A stretch of DNA of 64,000 nt from DFXE01 sp032054765 (GCA_032054765.1 DAMBSC010000008.1:62001-126000), one strand, 5' to 3'. Counted from the stretch's first letter, positions 8,889 to 18,292 are shown. Numbers and translations: made by a program. The notes: a model not told the origin generated them from the sequence alone.

Positions 8889-11249
8889 ATGAAAACAATA
8901 GTAAAGGCAATTCTACTTTTTATCTTACTGGTACTATCTTCAGCTACATTACTTGCACAATCTGAGAGTCAAATCCTTTCGCAAACTATTCGTGGGATTG
9001 TAACAGATAAAGCATCAGGCTTTCCAATGTCGTATGCTACCGTTCATTTATCTGATATGACAGATAAGGCTACAACTACTGATGAGAATGGTCAGTTCAC
9101 TCTCGGAAACGTTCCGGTAGGACGTCATACGATTGAAGCACGTTTTGTAGGTTACGAACCGACTATTTTTAAGGAAATATTGGTGACTTCAGCAAAAGAA
9201 GTTTATCTGGAGATTCCTTTAAAAGAAAATATACAGGAATTGGGAGAAGTGGTTGTCCGTCCACAAACAAATAAGGATCAACCATTGAACAAGATGGCTA
9301 TAACAGGCGCTCGCATGCTTAGTGTGGAAGAAGCTTCGCGTTATGCAGGTGGTGTCGATGATCCTTCCCGCCTGGTTGGTTCCTTTGCGGGAGTAGCTTC
9401 GTGACTCGCTAATAATGGGATATCGGTACATGGTAATGCTCCTCATTTATTGCAGTGGAGAATCGAAGGTGTAGAAGTTCCGAATCCGAATCACTTTGCG
9501 GATGTTTCCGTACTAGGTGGTGGAGTTCTTTCTTCATTAAGTAGTTATGTACTGGGTAATTCGGACTTCTTTATGGGGGCTTTTCCTGCTGAATATAGTA
9601 ATGCGGTATCAGGTGTATTCGATATTAATCTCCGTAATGGAAATAATCAAAAATATGAGCATGCATTTCAGGTTGGGGTTTTAGGAATTGATTTTGCCTC
9701 GGAAGGTCCGTTAAGTAAAAAGCATAATTCGTCTTACATATTTAATTATCGTTATTCTACAACAGGTTTAGTAGGTAAACTGGTAAATATGAAAGGTATG
9801 CTTGATTATCAGGACTTAAATTTCAAGATGAACTTCCCTACAAAGAAAGCCGGAACATTTACGGTATGGGGAACAGGTTTGATTGATAAAGCAGAACCTG
9901 ATTTTGAAGAAGATCCTACAAAATGGGATTATGCTGATGATGCTAATTTCTCTGTTGCCCGTCAAACAATGGGATCAGGAGGAATAAGCCACCGTTATTT
10001 CTTCAACAATAATACATTGTGGAAAACATCTCTGGCGGCTACTTACCTTAAACATAGAGTAGATGAAGATATGTATGATCTGGAATTAAATCATTCTCCA
10101 TACACTGATATGGATAGAAAAAATACTAAACTAATATTGACTTCATCTTTCAATAAAAAATATAGTTCCCGACATACGAACCAAACAGGTTTTACCTATA
10201 CCAAGATGTTCTACGATATGTTTATGAAACAGGCTCCATTCTCAAACCAGCCGTTGGAAACAATTACTGAAAGTTCAGGAAATACAGATCTTATCTCGGC
10301 TTATACCAGCTCTTCTTTTAATCTAAATGATAAGTTTACATTAAATGCAGGTGTTAACGGACAATTTCTGGCGCTGAATAAGCACTGGACGGTCGAACCC
10401 CGGGTTGGAATCAAATGGCAGACATCGGCTAAGACTTCTTTTGCATTGGCGTATGGTCTTCATAGCCGTATGGAAAATATGGATGTATACTTTACGAAAA
10501 CAAAAGAAACAGGCGATCAACTGGTGAACAAGGATCTTGATTTTACTAAAACACATCATATTTTATTCTCATTTAATTATAAAATCTCAGATAATGTCAC
10601 TTTCAGAGTTGAACCTTACTTCCAACGATTGTTTGATGTTCCTGTAGAAGAGAACGGAACATATTCCGTATTGAACAGAATGGATTATTTTGTGGATAAA
10701 GCTCTCGTTAATAAAGGTAAGGGTCGTAATATGGGGATTGACTTAACATTAGAAAAATATCTAAGCCAGGGATTCTATTATATGGTGACGGCTTCCCTTT
10801 TTGAATCGAAATATTGTGGTGGCGATGGAATCTGGCGCAATACCCGCTTTAATCGTAATTATATTGTTAACGGCCTGGTCGGCAAAGAATGGATGATAGG
10901 CAGAAACAAACAAAATATTCTGAGTGCGAACCTGAAAGTTACTTTACAAGGTGGCGATCGTTATTCTCCTATTGATGTTGAAGCTACGCTTAATCATCCT
11001 GATAAAGAGGTACAATATGATGAATCAAAGCCTTACAGTGAACAATTCTCGCCTCAACTGATTACAAATGCAACGGTCAGCTACAAAATAAATAAACGTA
11101 AACTTGCTCATGAGTTTGCCGTTAAAGTAGCTAATATAACAGGTGCAGGAGAATATACAGGACATAAATATTACTTGCAAACAAATACTATTAAGCCTTT
11201 GAAGCAGTCGAATATCTTACCGAATATCAGTTATAAGATAGAATTTTAA
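8889..11249 (+). pseudogene. TonB-dependent receptor with carboxypeptidase-like domain, interrupted by one in-frame TGA
   Basis: If read through it encodes about 786 residues: signal peptide (about 1-23), a carboxypeptidase-regulatory-like beta-sandwich (about 31-115, GIVTDKASGFPMSYATVHL), a plug domain, and an outer-membrane barrel ending in NISYKIEF. Codon 172 at 9402-9404 is TGA, and the same frame stays open on both sides (GSFAGVAS, stop, LANNGISVHGNAPHLLQW). In relatives this is a continuous conserved plug segment, probably with Ser at the stop; TCA to TGA is one base change. The downstream part could only restart at a weak TTG (9450). No frameshift or insertion accompanies the stop, so it is a recent nonsense mutation or a sequencing error. 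The neighbouring kinases suggest a role in surface sensing. Confidence 0.8.
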
Positions 11250-11303
11250 CGATTAAAGGTTTACGGTCAACAATTAAAACTAATTTTGTAGTGAATAAAA
11301 AAT

Positions 11304-12374
11304 ATGCCAACAAAGAATACACATACATTTTTGTATGATTTCCTGATCAGTCCGAAATATAGAATAGGCAGGCATCTCCTGCTTATTCTTACCTTGGCTG
11401 TTATTGCCTTTAATCAGACATTCCATATTTATCAGGAGAATGTACAGGCACTTGGTTCATATGTTTATCTATTAGGCTTCGGACTGTTTCTTGGTTATGT
11501 TGTGGGCGCCTATTTTACTGCTTTTGTGCTAATTCCCTGTTATCTTTTAAAAAAGAAATATACAATCTTTATCTTATATCTTTCTGCTTTAATTGTTTTT
11601 ATGCTGATTATCAAATTACTTGGGGAATATTTTGCTTATACATATCTTGAAATACCTCACAGTAGAAACTCTTATTTCAATTATGTAATGGTTCTTGATA
11701 ATCTATCATACTATGTTACAATGTTTATTTGTGTGGCAGGTATGTCAATGACTGTCTTGTTAAAAAACTGGATAACAGAGAATCATCATATCAGTCAATT
11801 GGAAAAAAAACGTATACAGCTCGAAGTGGAGCAATTTAAGGATCAGGTAAATCCTGATTTGTTATTCAATGTACTCAATAGAACCGGGGTTCTGGCTAAA
11901 ACCGAACCCGAAAAGGCTTCAGAAATGATTCTTAAGCTGAGCCATCTTCTACGCTACCAATTGTATGATGGTAGTCGACAAAAAGTGCTACTCAGCGCCG
12001 AAGTTAAGTTTCTTGACAACTATCTGGCTTTGGAGAAACTCTATTCTGACAATTTCGAATATAAGATTATTGCAGGCAATGAAACGAATCGTGTATTTGT
12101 ACCACCTCTTATATTTATTCCTTTTGTCCAGCAAGCAGTAAAAGAAATTTATAATCGAAAAGAACGCACAAACATTGAGCTCAATTTTAAAGTTCTAGAT
12201 CAGCTTATCGAATTTATTTGTACTTGTTATCTTGAAAACGAAATGGATGTTGCCCGTATCAAATACCGGTTGGAGCTATTGTATGCAAATCAATATAAGT
12301 TGTCAGTCGATAAGGACAAAAATAATCCTCAGAATTATCAAATCCGTTTACAATTAAACAAACATAATGATTAA
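11304..12374 (+). CDS. degenerate LytS-type histidine kinase (probable pseudokinase)
   Basis: A 356-residue protein with four predicted N-terminal transmembrane helices (about 22-40, 52-82, 88-108, 133-153) and a His_kinase-type cytoplasmic region. Every catalytic landmark is lost relative to the intact paralogue next door. The H-box reads QVNPDLLFNVLN, with Asp185 in place of the phospho-accepting His. The N-box reads FVQQAVKE instead of FVENAVKH. The glycine-rich GGLGLKNI is gone, replaced by MDVARIKY. The frame is intact and the fold regions are well kept, so this looks like a selected pseudokinase rather than a decaying gene. It overlaps the next gene by 8 bases. Confidence 0.85.
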   Translation: MPTKNTHTFLYDFLISPKYRIGRHLLLILTLAVIAFNQTFHIYQENVQALGSYVYLLGFGLFLGYVVGAYFTAFVLIPCYLLKKKYTIFILYLSALIVFMLIIKLLGEYFAYTYLEIPHSRNSYFNYVMVLDNLSYYVTMFICVAGMSMTVLLKNWITENHHISQLEKKRIQLEVEQFKDQVNPDLLFNVLNRTGVLAKTEPEKASEMILKLSHLLRYQLYDGSRQKVLLSAEVKFLDNYLALEKLYSDNFEYKIIAGNETNRVFVPPLIFIPFVQQAVKEIYNRKERTNIELNFKVLDQLIEFICTCYLENEMDVARIKYRLELLYANQYKLSVDKDKNNPQNYQIRLQLNKHND

Positions 12375-13425
12375 TACGATAGATAGAAACATTCCTGATT
12401 TTTTGCTGAACTCAAAATTCAGGATTTACAGGCATTTGTTGCTTCAGGTTATGATTATCCTGATAACAATAAACATTTTTTGGGATGTCCCCGACAAGAT
12501 TATTATGACATATGATCGATTTACAGCATGGTTCTTTTACTATTTGGCAATCTGCATCATAATCTATCTGAACATTTACCTACTGGCTCCTCGTTTCTTA
12601 ATGAAAAATAAGTTGTTGTTGTATATGATAGCTGTCTTTTTTTCAATAATTGGAGTGATAGTGGTGATAGGCATACTGCAGAGCCTTATAGATGATATCA
12701 CGTCTGTACCTGATGAAGTTGATATAAGCAGAACAATACTGGCTATTGTTTCTTCATCCCTAGCAATGGGATTACTGGTTGCAGGAACGTCAGCCTTATT
12801 GCTTTTCAAAAATTGGATCATACACAATCAACGAGTCAATGAATTGGAATCGAATACACTCCAATCAGAGTTAAAACATCTGAAAGATCAAATTAATCCA
12901 CATTTTCTCTTTAATATGCTCAACAATGCGAACGTATTAATTAAAAAGCGTCGTGAAGAAGCCTCACAAGTTCTTTTCAAACTGGAAGATCTTCTGCGCT
13001 ATCAGATAAACGATAGTGCGAAAGAAAAGGTTCTGCTTACATCAGAAATACACTTTCTGAATGACTTTCTTAACCTCGAAAAGATCAGACGGGATAAATT
13101 CGATTATGTAATTTCCAAAGAGGGCAATATCAATAGTGTAGAACTTCCGCCTTTACTATTTATACCCTTTGTTGAAAATGCCGTGAAACATAATTCAGAC
13201 AGTGAAAATCTTTCTTATGTCAATTTATCTTTTAAAGTATATAAAGACATTCTGGAATTTCGTTGTGAAAATTCCAAACCTATACTACCTAAAAAAGAAA
13301 AGGTTGGCGGATTAGGTTTGAAGAATATTAAACGTAGACTGGAACTCTTATTTCCTGAACATCATTGGTTAGAAATAGAAGATACTGAGGTGAGGTACAA
13401 TGTAGAATTAAAATTGAAATTATGA
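12367..13425 (+). CDS. LytS-family sensor histidine kinase
   Basis: A 352-residue kinase: four transmembrane helices in the first 150 residues, a short coiled linker (about 155-173), then the His_kinase domain with H-box QINPHFLFNMLN (His179), N-box FVENAVKH, and G-box KVGGLGLKNIKRRLELL. It should phosphorylate the LytTR regulator, whose start overlaps its stop by 4 bases. It is a tandem paralogue of the preceding degenerate kinase; the two probably form a heterodimeric or regulated pair. Confidence 0.92.
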   Translation: MINTIDRNIPDFLLNSKFRIYRHLLLQVMIILITINIFWDVPDKIIMTYDRFTAWFFYYLAICIIIYLNIYLLAPRFLMKNKLLLYMIAVFFSIIGVIVVIGILQSLIDDITSVPDEVDISRTILAIVSSSLAMGLLVAGTSALLLFKNWIIHNQRVNELESNTLQSELKHLKDQINPHFLFNMLNNANVLIKKRREEASQVLFKLEDLLRYQINDSAKEKVLLTSEIHFLNDFLNLEKIRRDKFDYVISKEGNINSVELPPLLFIPFVENAVKHNSDSENLSYVNLSFKVYKDILEFRCENSKPILPKKEKVGGLGLKNIKRRLELLFPEHHWLEIEDTEVRYNVELKLKL

Positions 13426-14147
13426 ATTGTATTATAGTAGATGATGAACCCTTAGCTCGTGAAGCTATTGAAATTCTCATCGAGGAGAACGGTAAACTAA
13501 AACTTGTCGGCACTTTTAACAGTGCAATATCAGCAAGCGCTTACATGATGACCAATTCTGTAGATCTAATATTTCTGGATATACAGATGCCCAATATCAC
13601 AGGATTGGAATTTGCAAGAATGATTCCCAATACTACTTTGGTTATATTCACTACCGCCTATGCAGAATTTGCTTTAGACAGCTATGAAGTTGATGCCATA
13701 GATTATTTAGTTAAACCTGTAGAGTTGGATCGATTTAATAAAGCTGTAGATAAAGCCACCACCTATCATTCACTTTTGATTGAAGAGGAAAAAGCAAATA
13801 CCGGTATAGAAGATATCGAAAGTGAACATATCTTTGTTAAATCCGATAGAAAATACTTTAAAGTCGCACTAAAAGATATCCTATTTATCGAAGGACTAAA
13901 AGATTATGTAATCATCCAGATGGAAGGCCAACGTATCATCACACGTATGAGTCTTAAGAATATGTATGAAAGATTACCTAAATCCAAGTTCCTACGAGTA
14001 AACAAATCTTATATCGTTAATACCAACTACATAGACTCATTTGACAATAATGATATTTTCATTGGTAAATATGAGATTGGAATAGGAAATAGCTACCGGG
14101 ATTCTTTTTTTGAAGAGTTTGTAGAGAAAAGAAACAAACTTGGATAG
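13422..14147 (+). CDS. LytTR-family response regulator
   Basis: A 241-residue regulator with receiver domain (DDE at 7-9, phospho-acceptor Asp53 in LIFLDIQMP, Lys in YLVKPVELDRF) and a C-terminal LytTR DNA-binding domain from about 135 (IFVKSDRKYFKVALKDILFIEGLKDYVII, then FLRVNKSYIVN). LytTR domains bind short direct repeats, usually about 21 bases apart; a matching pair lies upstream of this operon at 8557-8587, suggesting autoregulation. Translationally coupled to the kinase by a 4-base overlap. Confidence 0.94.
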   Translation: MNCIIVDDEPLAREAIEILIEENGKLKLVGTFNSAISASAYMMTNSVDLIFLDIQMPNITGLEFARMIPNTTLVIFTTAYAEFALDSYEVDAIDYLVKPVELDRFNKAVDKATTYHSLLIEEEKANTGIEDIESEHIFVKSDRKYFKVALKDILFIEGLKDYVIIQMEGQRIITRMSLKNMYERLPKSKFLRVNKSYIVNTNYIDSFDNNDIFIGKYEIGIGNSYRDSFFEEFVEKRNKLG

Positions 14148-14173
14148 TTATTTATAGCTTTCTCACATAAAAT

Positions 14174-14271
14174 CATCGTGCTGAGAAGTTTTTCTCATGC
14201 CGAAGAGATTTTTTTCTCATGCCTGTGAGAATTTATTCTCATCGTGGTGAGAAAAACTTCTCAGCCCGATG
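14174..14271. repeat. four-unit, 22-base-period palindrome array
   Basis: TTCTCA occurs at 14192, 14214, 14236 and 14258, exactly 22 bases apart. Each is preceded by TGAGAA (or, in unit 2, a degenerate AGAGAT), giving TGAGAA-N4-TTCTCA palindromes at 14182, 14204, 14226 and 14248. The whole array is also closed by a perfect 18-base inverted repeat (14180-14197 with 14248-14265, GCTGAGAAGTTTTTCTCA), extended to 24 with one mismatch. No U-tract follows, so it is not a standard terminator. Confidence 0.85.
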
Positions 14272-14610
14272 AAACACAATAATTATATACTCATTTTTTA
14301 TTCTTATACTAAATGTCAAGTAGATATATTCCAAATAAACTTGTCTATCGCCTCCATCATATGCTGATATATACTCAACCTATTTTTTCATCAAATGGAA
14401 ATAAACAACTATTGGATCATAATACAAATATAAGTACTAAATAATTATATATCAGATATATAAACAGACACAACACCTTACAAAAAGATATTCCATCTCA
14501 TATTTTATATAAAAAACGGTCAAATTATTTAGTATTTACAAAAGTTTCCCGTATCTTTACACTAAAATACTAAAGCATAACACTAAATTACTTACTTTAA
14601 CTGTACACTT
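14272..14610. other. AT-rich intergenic region before the AraC-type gene
   Basis: After the repeat array I see no gene, RNA or strong hairpin here. TATCTTTA at about 14551 is one base off a -7 element and could serve the downstream AraC-type gene. Confidence 0.4.
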
Positions 14611-15465
14611 ATGAAGCTTTTGTACGTCCAAGAACATCTAACTTGTAAAAACTATGTTTCAGACTACCATATTGGATTTAGTGATAAAGAACTGAAACAA
14701 GGAGAAAAAATTCATTTGGAAGATAAATATTTTAATTATTTTATTTTTCTGCTTGAAGGTGAAGCAATGGTTTCTTGTAATGAATTTAGAAATCACTTAA
14801 GTAATGGAGGAGAAATGATCTTTATTGCGCAGGATTCTGAAGCAGACTTGGAGGCTATCACTGACATTAAATATCTCTTTCTGAGTTTTGATAATCAATT
14901 TACTTTATGTGATCAGTTGGCATTGGAGTCATTACAGCCTTTCGACAAGAAACCTGCTGTATTTAATAAAATAGATATACGCCCTCCTTTGCAATCAGTA
15001 TTAAATAGTATACTTTTCTACCTTGAGCATAAAATCTTGTGTAAACATTTACATGCTATCAAACAAAAAGAAGTATTTCTTATTTTCAGAGCATTTTATA
15101 CAAAAGAAGAAATGGCCCGTTTCCTTGCTCCTATGTTGAATAAGGATATTGACTTTAAAGCTTTTGTATTGCAACATTATCAGGATGTAAAGACTGTTGA
15201 AGAATTGGCTAATATGTGTAATATGTCCGTGCGTTCTTTCAACCGTAAATTCAATGATTATTTTGATGATTCTCCTTATAGCTGGATGCTAAAGCAAAAA
15301 TCACGTCACATCAAAACTAAGCTTGCGGATGGTAAAACATCATTTGGTACTATAATAAAAGAATATGGATTTAGCTCTCCCGCACACTTTACGACCTATT
15401 GTAAAAAGCAATTCGGACTTAGCCCTTCCAAGCTGAGAAAACAATTGATTGCTGAGAACTATTGA
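14611..15465 (+). CDS. AraC-family transcriptional regulator (copy 1)
   Basis: A 284-residue regulator. The N-terminal part is a cupin-like sensor domain (FIFLLEGEAMVSCNEFRNHL and FLSFDNQF); the C-terminal 100 residues are an AraC double helix-turn-helix (TVEELANMCNMSVRSFNRKF, then IIKEYGFSSPAHFTTYCKKQFGLSPSKLRKQL). The two other AraC-type genes in this window (37103-37969 and 58389-59255) share the same layout and motifs such as the CNxF sensor motif, SFD, and a KxxELFxxLRxxYTKEE-like helix, so the three are paralogues. The other two flank the fimbrial locus. Target unknown. Confidence 0.88.
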   Translation: MKLLYVQEHLTCKNYVSDYHIGFSDKELKQGEKIHLEDKYFNYFIFLLEGEAMVSCNEFRNHLSNGGEMIFIAQDSEADLEAITDIKYLFLSFDNQFTLCDQLALESLQPFDKKPAVFNKIDIRPPLQSVLNSILFYLEHKILCKHLHAIKQKEVFLIFRAFYTKEEMARFLAPMLNKDIDFKAFVLQHYQDVKTVEELANMCNMSVRSFNRKFNDYFDDSPYSWMLKQKSRHIKTKLADGKTSFGTIIKEYGFSSPAHFTTYCKKQFGLSPSKLRKQLIAENY

Positions 15466-15485
15466 TTTTTATAACGAATAAAAGT

Positions 15486-15535
15486 TTACGGTTAATGAGT
15501 CTTTATAAGGCAAATCATTAACCGTAATTTTTTTT
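15486..15535. terminator. intrinsic terminator
   Basis: TTACGGTTAATGA (15486-15498) and TCATTAACCGTAA (15515-15527) form a perfect 13-base stem followed by T8. It terminates the AraC-type gene and abuts the end of the convergent acyltransferase gene. Confidence 0.88.
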
Positions 15536-16109
15536 ACTGTACCTTCCACACTACTTCATTGCGCAATTGATATTTTTCACCACTTTCCGGACAAATAGCA
15601 AAACCTTCATCACCGAAATTCAATTGATGTCCATACTCGCTCACCCATCCGATCTGACGGGCCGGATTTCCTACTACCAAAGCATACGGTAATACATCTT
15701 TCGTTACAACTGACCCAGCACCTACTAAAGCATAAGCCCCTATAGTATGTCCGCAAAGGATTGTGGCATTAGCGCCAACAGTAGCCCCCTTTTTTACATA
15801 GGTCTTTTCATATTTATCCTTTCTGACAACCGCACTTCGGGGATTACTTATATTGGTAAATACACAACTCGGACCCAGAAACACATAGTCTTCACAGATA
15901 ACACCGGTATAAATTGAGACATTATTCTGAACTTTCACATGGTCGCCCAAAATCACTTCCTGCGATACAACAACATTCTGTCCTATATTACATGCTTTTC
16001 CTATAACACAACCACTCATGATATGTGAGAAATGCCAGATACGTGTTCCTTCACCAATCTCACTTCCGGGATCAATTACTGCTGTTTCATGTGCCTGATA
16101 AGTACTCAT
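15534..16109 (-). CDS. left-handed beta-helix acyltransferase, WbpD/WlbB-like
   Basis: A 191-residue hexapeptide-repeat protein (many [LIV]GxxxxI turns). It resembles WbpD/WlbB-type UDP-2-acetamido-3-amino-2,3-dideoxy-glucuronate N-acetyltransferases, with the family opening ETAVIDPGSEIGEGTRIWHFSHIM, the acceptor-loop region FTNISNPRSAV, and the end VVGNPARQIGWVSEYGHQL. Such enzymes use acetyl-CoA to make di-N-acetylated sugar nucleotides for O-antigen or surface glycans. No other genes of that pathway are adjacent, except UDP-glucose dehydrogenase 2 kb away. Exact substrate is an inference. Confidence 0.85.
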   Translation of the reverse strand: MSTYQAHETAVIDPGSEIGEGTRIWHFSHIMSGCVIGKACNIGQNVVVSQEVILGDHVKVQNNVSIYTGVICEDYVFLGPSCVFTNISNPRSAVVRKDKYEKTYVKKGATVGANATILCGHTIGAYALVGAGSVVTKDVLPYALVVGNPARQIGWVSEYGHQLNFGDEGFAICPESGEKYQLRNEVVWKVQ

Positions 16110-16122
16110 ATTATCTATGTAT

Positions 16123-16827
16123 CTATTTATATATCAGAAATATTGTCGGCTTTTTACTTAAGTCCGGCACCTTACCATTCCAGTCCTTTATAGTATTGGT
16201 TCTAATGAACTCATCATCACAAGTGATTCCTGCGGCAATACAAAGTTTTGTTGAAGGACGACAGGTTCGTAAGAGATCTTCTACCAGTTTATTATTCCGA
16301 TAAGGTGTTTCAATAAATATTTGGGTTTGATTCTCTGAATAAATACGGTTTTCTAGCTTTTTTATTGTAGATACTCTTTCAGAACTATCAATCGGTAAAT
16401 ACCCATGAAAGGCAAAACTTTGTCCATTGAATCCCGATGCCATAAGTGACATAAGTATAGAGGACGGACCGACTAATGGTATAACAGGATATTTCTTGCT
16501 TTGAGCAATAGCTACAACATCCGCTCCAGGATCGGCAATTGCCGGACAACCAGCTTCAGATATTACCCCTACATGAAGGCCTTTCGCCAATGGTGAAAGA
16601 TAACCGGAAACATCCTCCGATGAAGTATGTTTGTTGAGTTCGTAAAAAGTAAGATCATCTATTATAATGGAAGGCTCTGTCTTTTTTAAAAACCGTCGGG
16701 CTGTACGGATATTTTCAACAATAAAATGTTTTATCTGTAAAATGATATCCCTATTATAATCAGGTAATACCTTTCGAAGTTCAGTATCTCCCAATGTTAC
16801 CGGTATAAGGAAAAGCGAAGCTTGCAT
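16123..16827 (-). CDS. SAM-dependent tetrapyrrole-methylase-family protein, RsmI-like
   Basis: 234 residues from the start chosen here. It has the tetrapyrrole-methylase fold: GVISEAGCPAIADPGADVVAIA (SAM-binding glycine-rich turn) and IPLVGPSSILMSLMASGFNGQSFAFHGYLP, as in RsmI, which 2'-O-methylates C1402 of 16S rRNA. It is shorter than RsmI (about 285) and diverges in the N-terminus (FLIPVTLGDTELRKVLP), so it is a Bacteroidetes subfamily whose substrate is not certain. An upstream in-frame ATG at 16845 is rejected because the -7 box TACTTTTG (16843-16850, minus strand) would overlap it. Convergent with nothing; followed by the acyltransferase 13 bases on. Confidence 0.82.
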   Translation of the reverse strand: MQASLFLIPVTLGDTELRKVLPDYNRDIILQIKHFIVENIRTARRFLKKTEPSIIIDDLTFYELNKHTSSEDVSGYLSPLAKGLHVGVISEAGCPAIADPGADVVAIAQSKKYPVIPLVGPSSILMSLMASGFNGQSFAFHGYLPIDSSERVSTIKKLENRIYSENQTQIFIETPYRNNKLVEDLLRTCRPSTKLCIAAGITCDDEFIRTNTIKDWNGKVPDLSKKPTIFLIYK

Positions 16828-16842
16828 ACAGTTTCTTTTTGA

Positions 16843-16859
16843 CAAAAGTAGTATTTTTG
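16843..16859. promoter_or_regulatory. back-to-back divergent -7 elements
   Basis: On the minus strand CAAAAGTA (16843-16850) reads TACTTTTG; on the plus strand 16852-16859 reads TATTTTTG. Both fit TAnnTTTG and are separated by one base, so the promoters of the two divergent methyltransferase genes overlap and should exclude each other. They place both starts downstream of the longest open frames. Confidence 0.55.
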
Positions 16860-16880
16860 TCCCGAATTAAAAAGAATGTT

Positions 16881-18251
16881 ATGCTTCCTCCTGACTTCAT
16901 TCTACACACACAAGCTTTATTAGGCGATGAGTTTCCTCTTTTGGAAAAAGCTCTAGCTAAGGAAGTACCTGTAAGTATCCGGCTAAACAGAAGAAAAACA
17001 ACAGCCTCACTTCCATATGAACGTATACCCTGGAGCCAATCGGGATACTATCTTCCGGAAAGACTATCTTTCACATTCGATCCATTATTTCATGCGGGCA
17101 TATATTATGTGCAAGAAGCATCTTCGATGTTTTTGGAACAGGCTATTAAAACATATATAGATACTCCTGTCAAATGTCTTGATCTATGTGCGGCTCCTGG
17201 AGGGAAGTCTACGCACCTGTTAGATACATTACCTGAAGGTAGTTTATTGGTAAGTAATGAAGTTATCAGAAGCCGCTCCAAAATCTTATCTGAAAATATA
17301 ACCAAATGGGGTAACTCCTATAACATTATCACCAATAATGATCCTATAGATTTTAGTAAGCTCACTCATTTTTTTGATGTTATAGTTACAGATGTGCCCT
17401 GTTCCGGTGAAGGTATGTTTCGCAAAGATCCCGATAGTATAAAAGAATGGAGTGTGTCCAATGTCTCTTTATGCGCTGCTCGCCAGCGCCGGATTTTACA
17501 GGATATATGGAATGCATTAAAGCCAGGTGGTTTACTTATTTATAGTACATGTACATATAATATAGAAGAAAACGAAGAAAATATACGATATATCATTGAA
17601 GAACTAGATGCTAAATCTCTAAGCATAGAAAAAAGTAACGATTGGAGAATAAGTAAGGCCTTGAAATATGAATATCCTGTAAATCGTTTCTTCCCTCATA
17701 AAGTAAAAGGGGAAGGGTTCTTTCTCGCTGTTTTACGCAAAGCTGATAGTGAATTTTCTGAAATAAAAAGGAAAGTAAAAAGGGAAAAGAAAAGAAACTC
17801 AGTGCAGATACCGAAAGATATTAGCTTATGGCTATCAGATCCGGAAAAGTTTTCAATTGAAGTAAGTAAAGATAAGATTTATGCTTTTCCAAAACAATAT
17901 ATGGATGATCTCAAATATATTGCCGAATCTCTTCATATCGTTTCAGCAGGAATCTGCCTCGGAGAACTGAAAGGGAAAGATATTATACCTGCACATTCTT
18001 TAGCGATGAGTACAGAAATAAATAAAGATATATTTGAACAAGCTGAATTAAATTGGGAAGAAGCAATAAAATATTTAAGAAAAGAGCCTCTTACATTGGG
18101 AAATACTAAAGGATATGTATTGGTAAATTATAAAGGTTGTCCACTTGGATTTGTAAAACAATTGGGAAATCGAGCAAATAACCTCTATCCACAGGAATGG
18201 CGGATTCGGACAGGATACACACCCGAAAAACCTATAATTTTAGAACTCTGA
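16881..18251 (+). CDS. RsmF/NOP2-type rRNA (cytosine-5) methyltransferase
   Basis: 456 residues from ATG 16881. The NOL1/NOP2/Sun methyltransferase core has SAM-binding motif LDLCAAPGGKSTHLL, catalytic motif IV VTDVPCSGEGMFRKDP, and the second catalytic cysteine in YSTCTYNIEENE. A C-terminal extension with a PUA-like/RsmF C-terminal domain (LGNTKGYVLVNYKGCPLGFVKQLGNRANNLYP) matches RsmF-type 16S rRNA m5C methyltransferases. The longer frame from 16839 is disfavoured because it crosses the -7 promoter element at 16852-16859. Confidence 0.88.
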   Translation: MLPPDFILHTQALLGDEFPLLEKALAKEVPVSIRLNRRKTTASLPYERIPWSQSGYYLPERLSFTFDPLFHAGIYYVQEASSMFLEQAIKTYIDTPVKCLDLCAAPGGKSTHLLDTLPEGSLLVSNEVIRSRSKILSENITKWGNSYNIITNNDPIDFSKLTHFFDVIVTDVPCSGEGMFRKDPDSIKEWSVSNVSLCAARQRRILQDIWNALKPGGLLIYSTCTYNIEENEENIRYIIEELDAKSLSIEKSNDWRISKALKYEYPVNRFFPHKVKGEGFFLAVLRKADSEFSEIKRKVKREKKRNSVQIPKDISLWLSDPEKFSIEVSKDKIYAFPKQYMDDLKYIAESLHIVSAGICLGELKGKDIIPAHSLAMSTEINKDIFEQAELNWEEAIKYLRKEPLTLGNTKGYVLVNYKGCPLGFVKQLGNRANNLYPQEWRIRTGYTPEKPIILEL

Positions 18252-18292
18252 GCAACACCGAATAGTCAAAAGGATTAATCAAAAAATCTTAT

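Noticed and set aside
9402..9404. Stop codon recoding (for example selenocysteine) in the TonB receptor
   Set aside because: No SECIS-like hairpin is apparent, TGA is a normal stop in this phylum, and the position is not a redox site; a mutation or error is simpler.
14174..14271. Intrinsic terminator of the LytTR operon
   Set aside because: The inverted repeat is strong but lacks a following U-tract, and the internal fourfold periodicity is not explained by a terminator.
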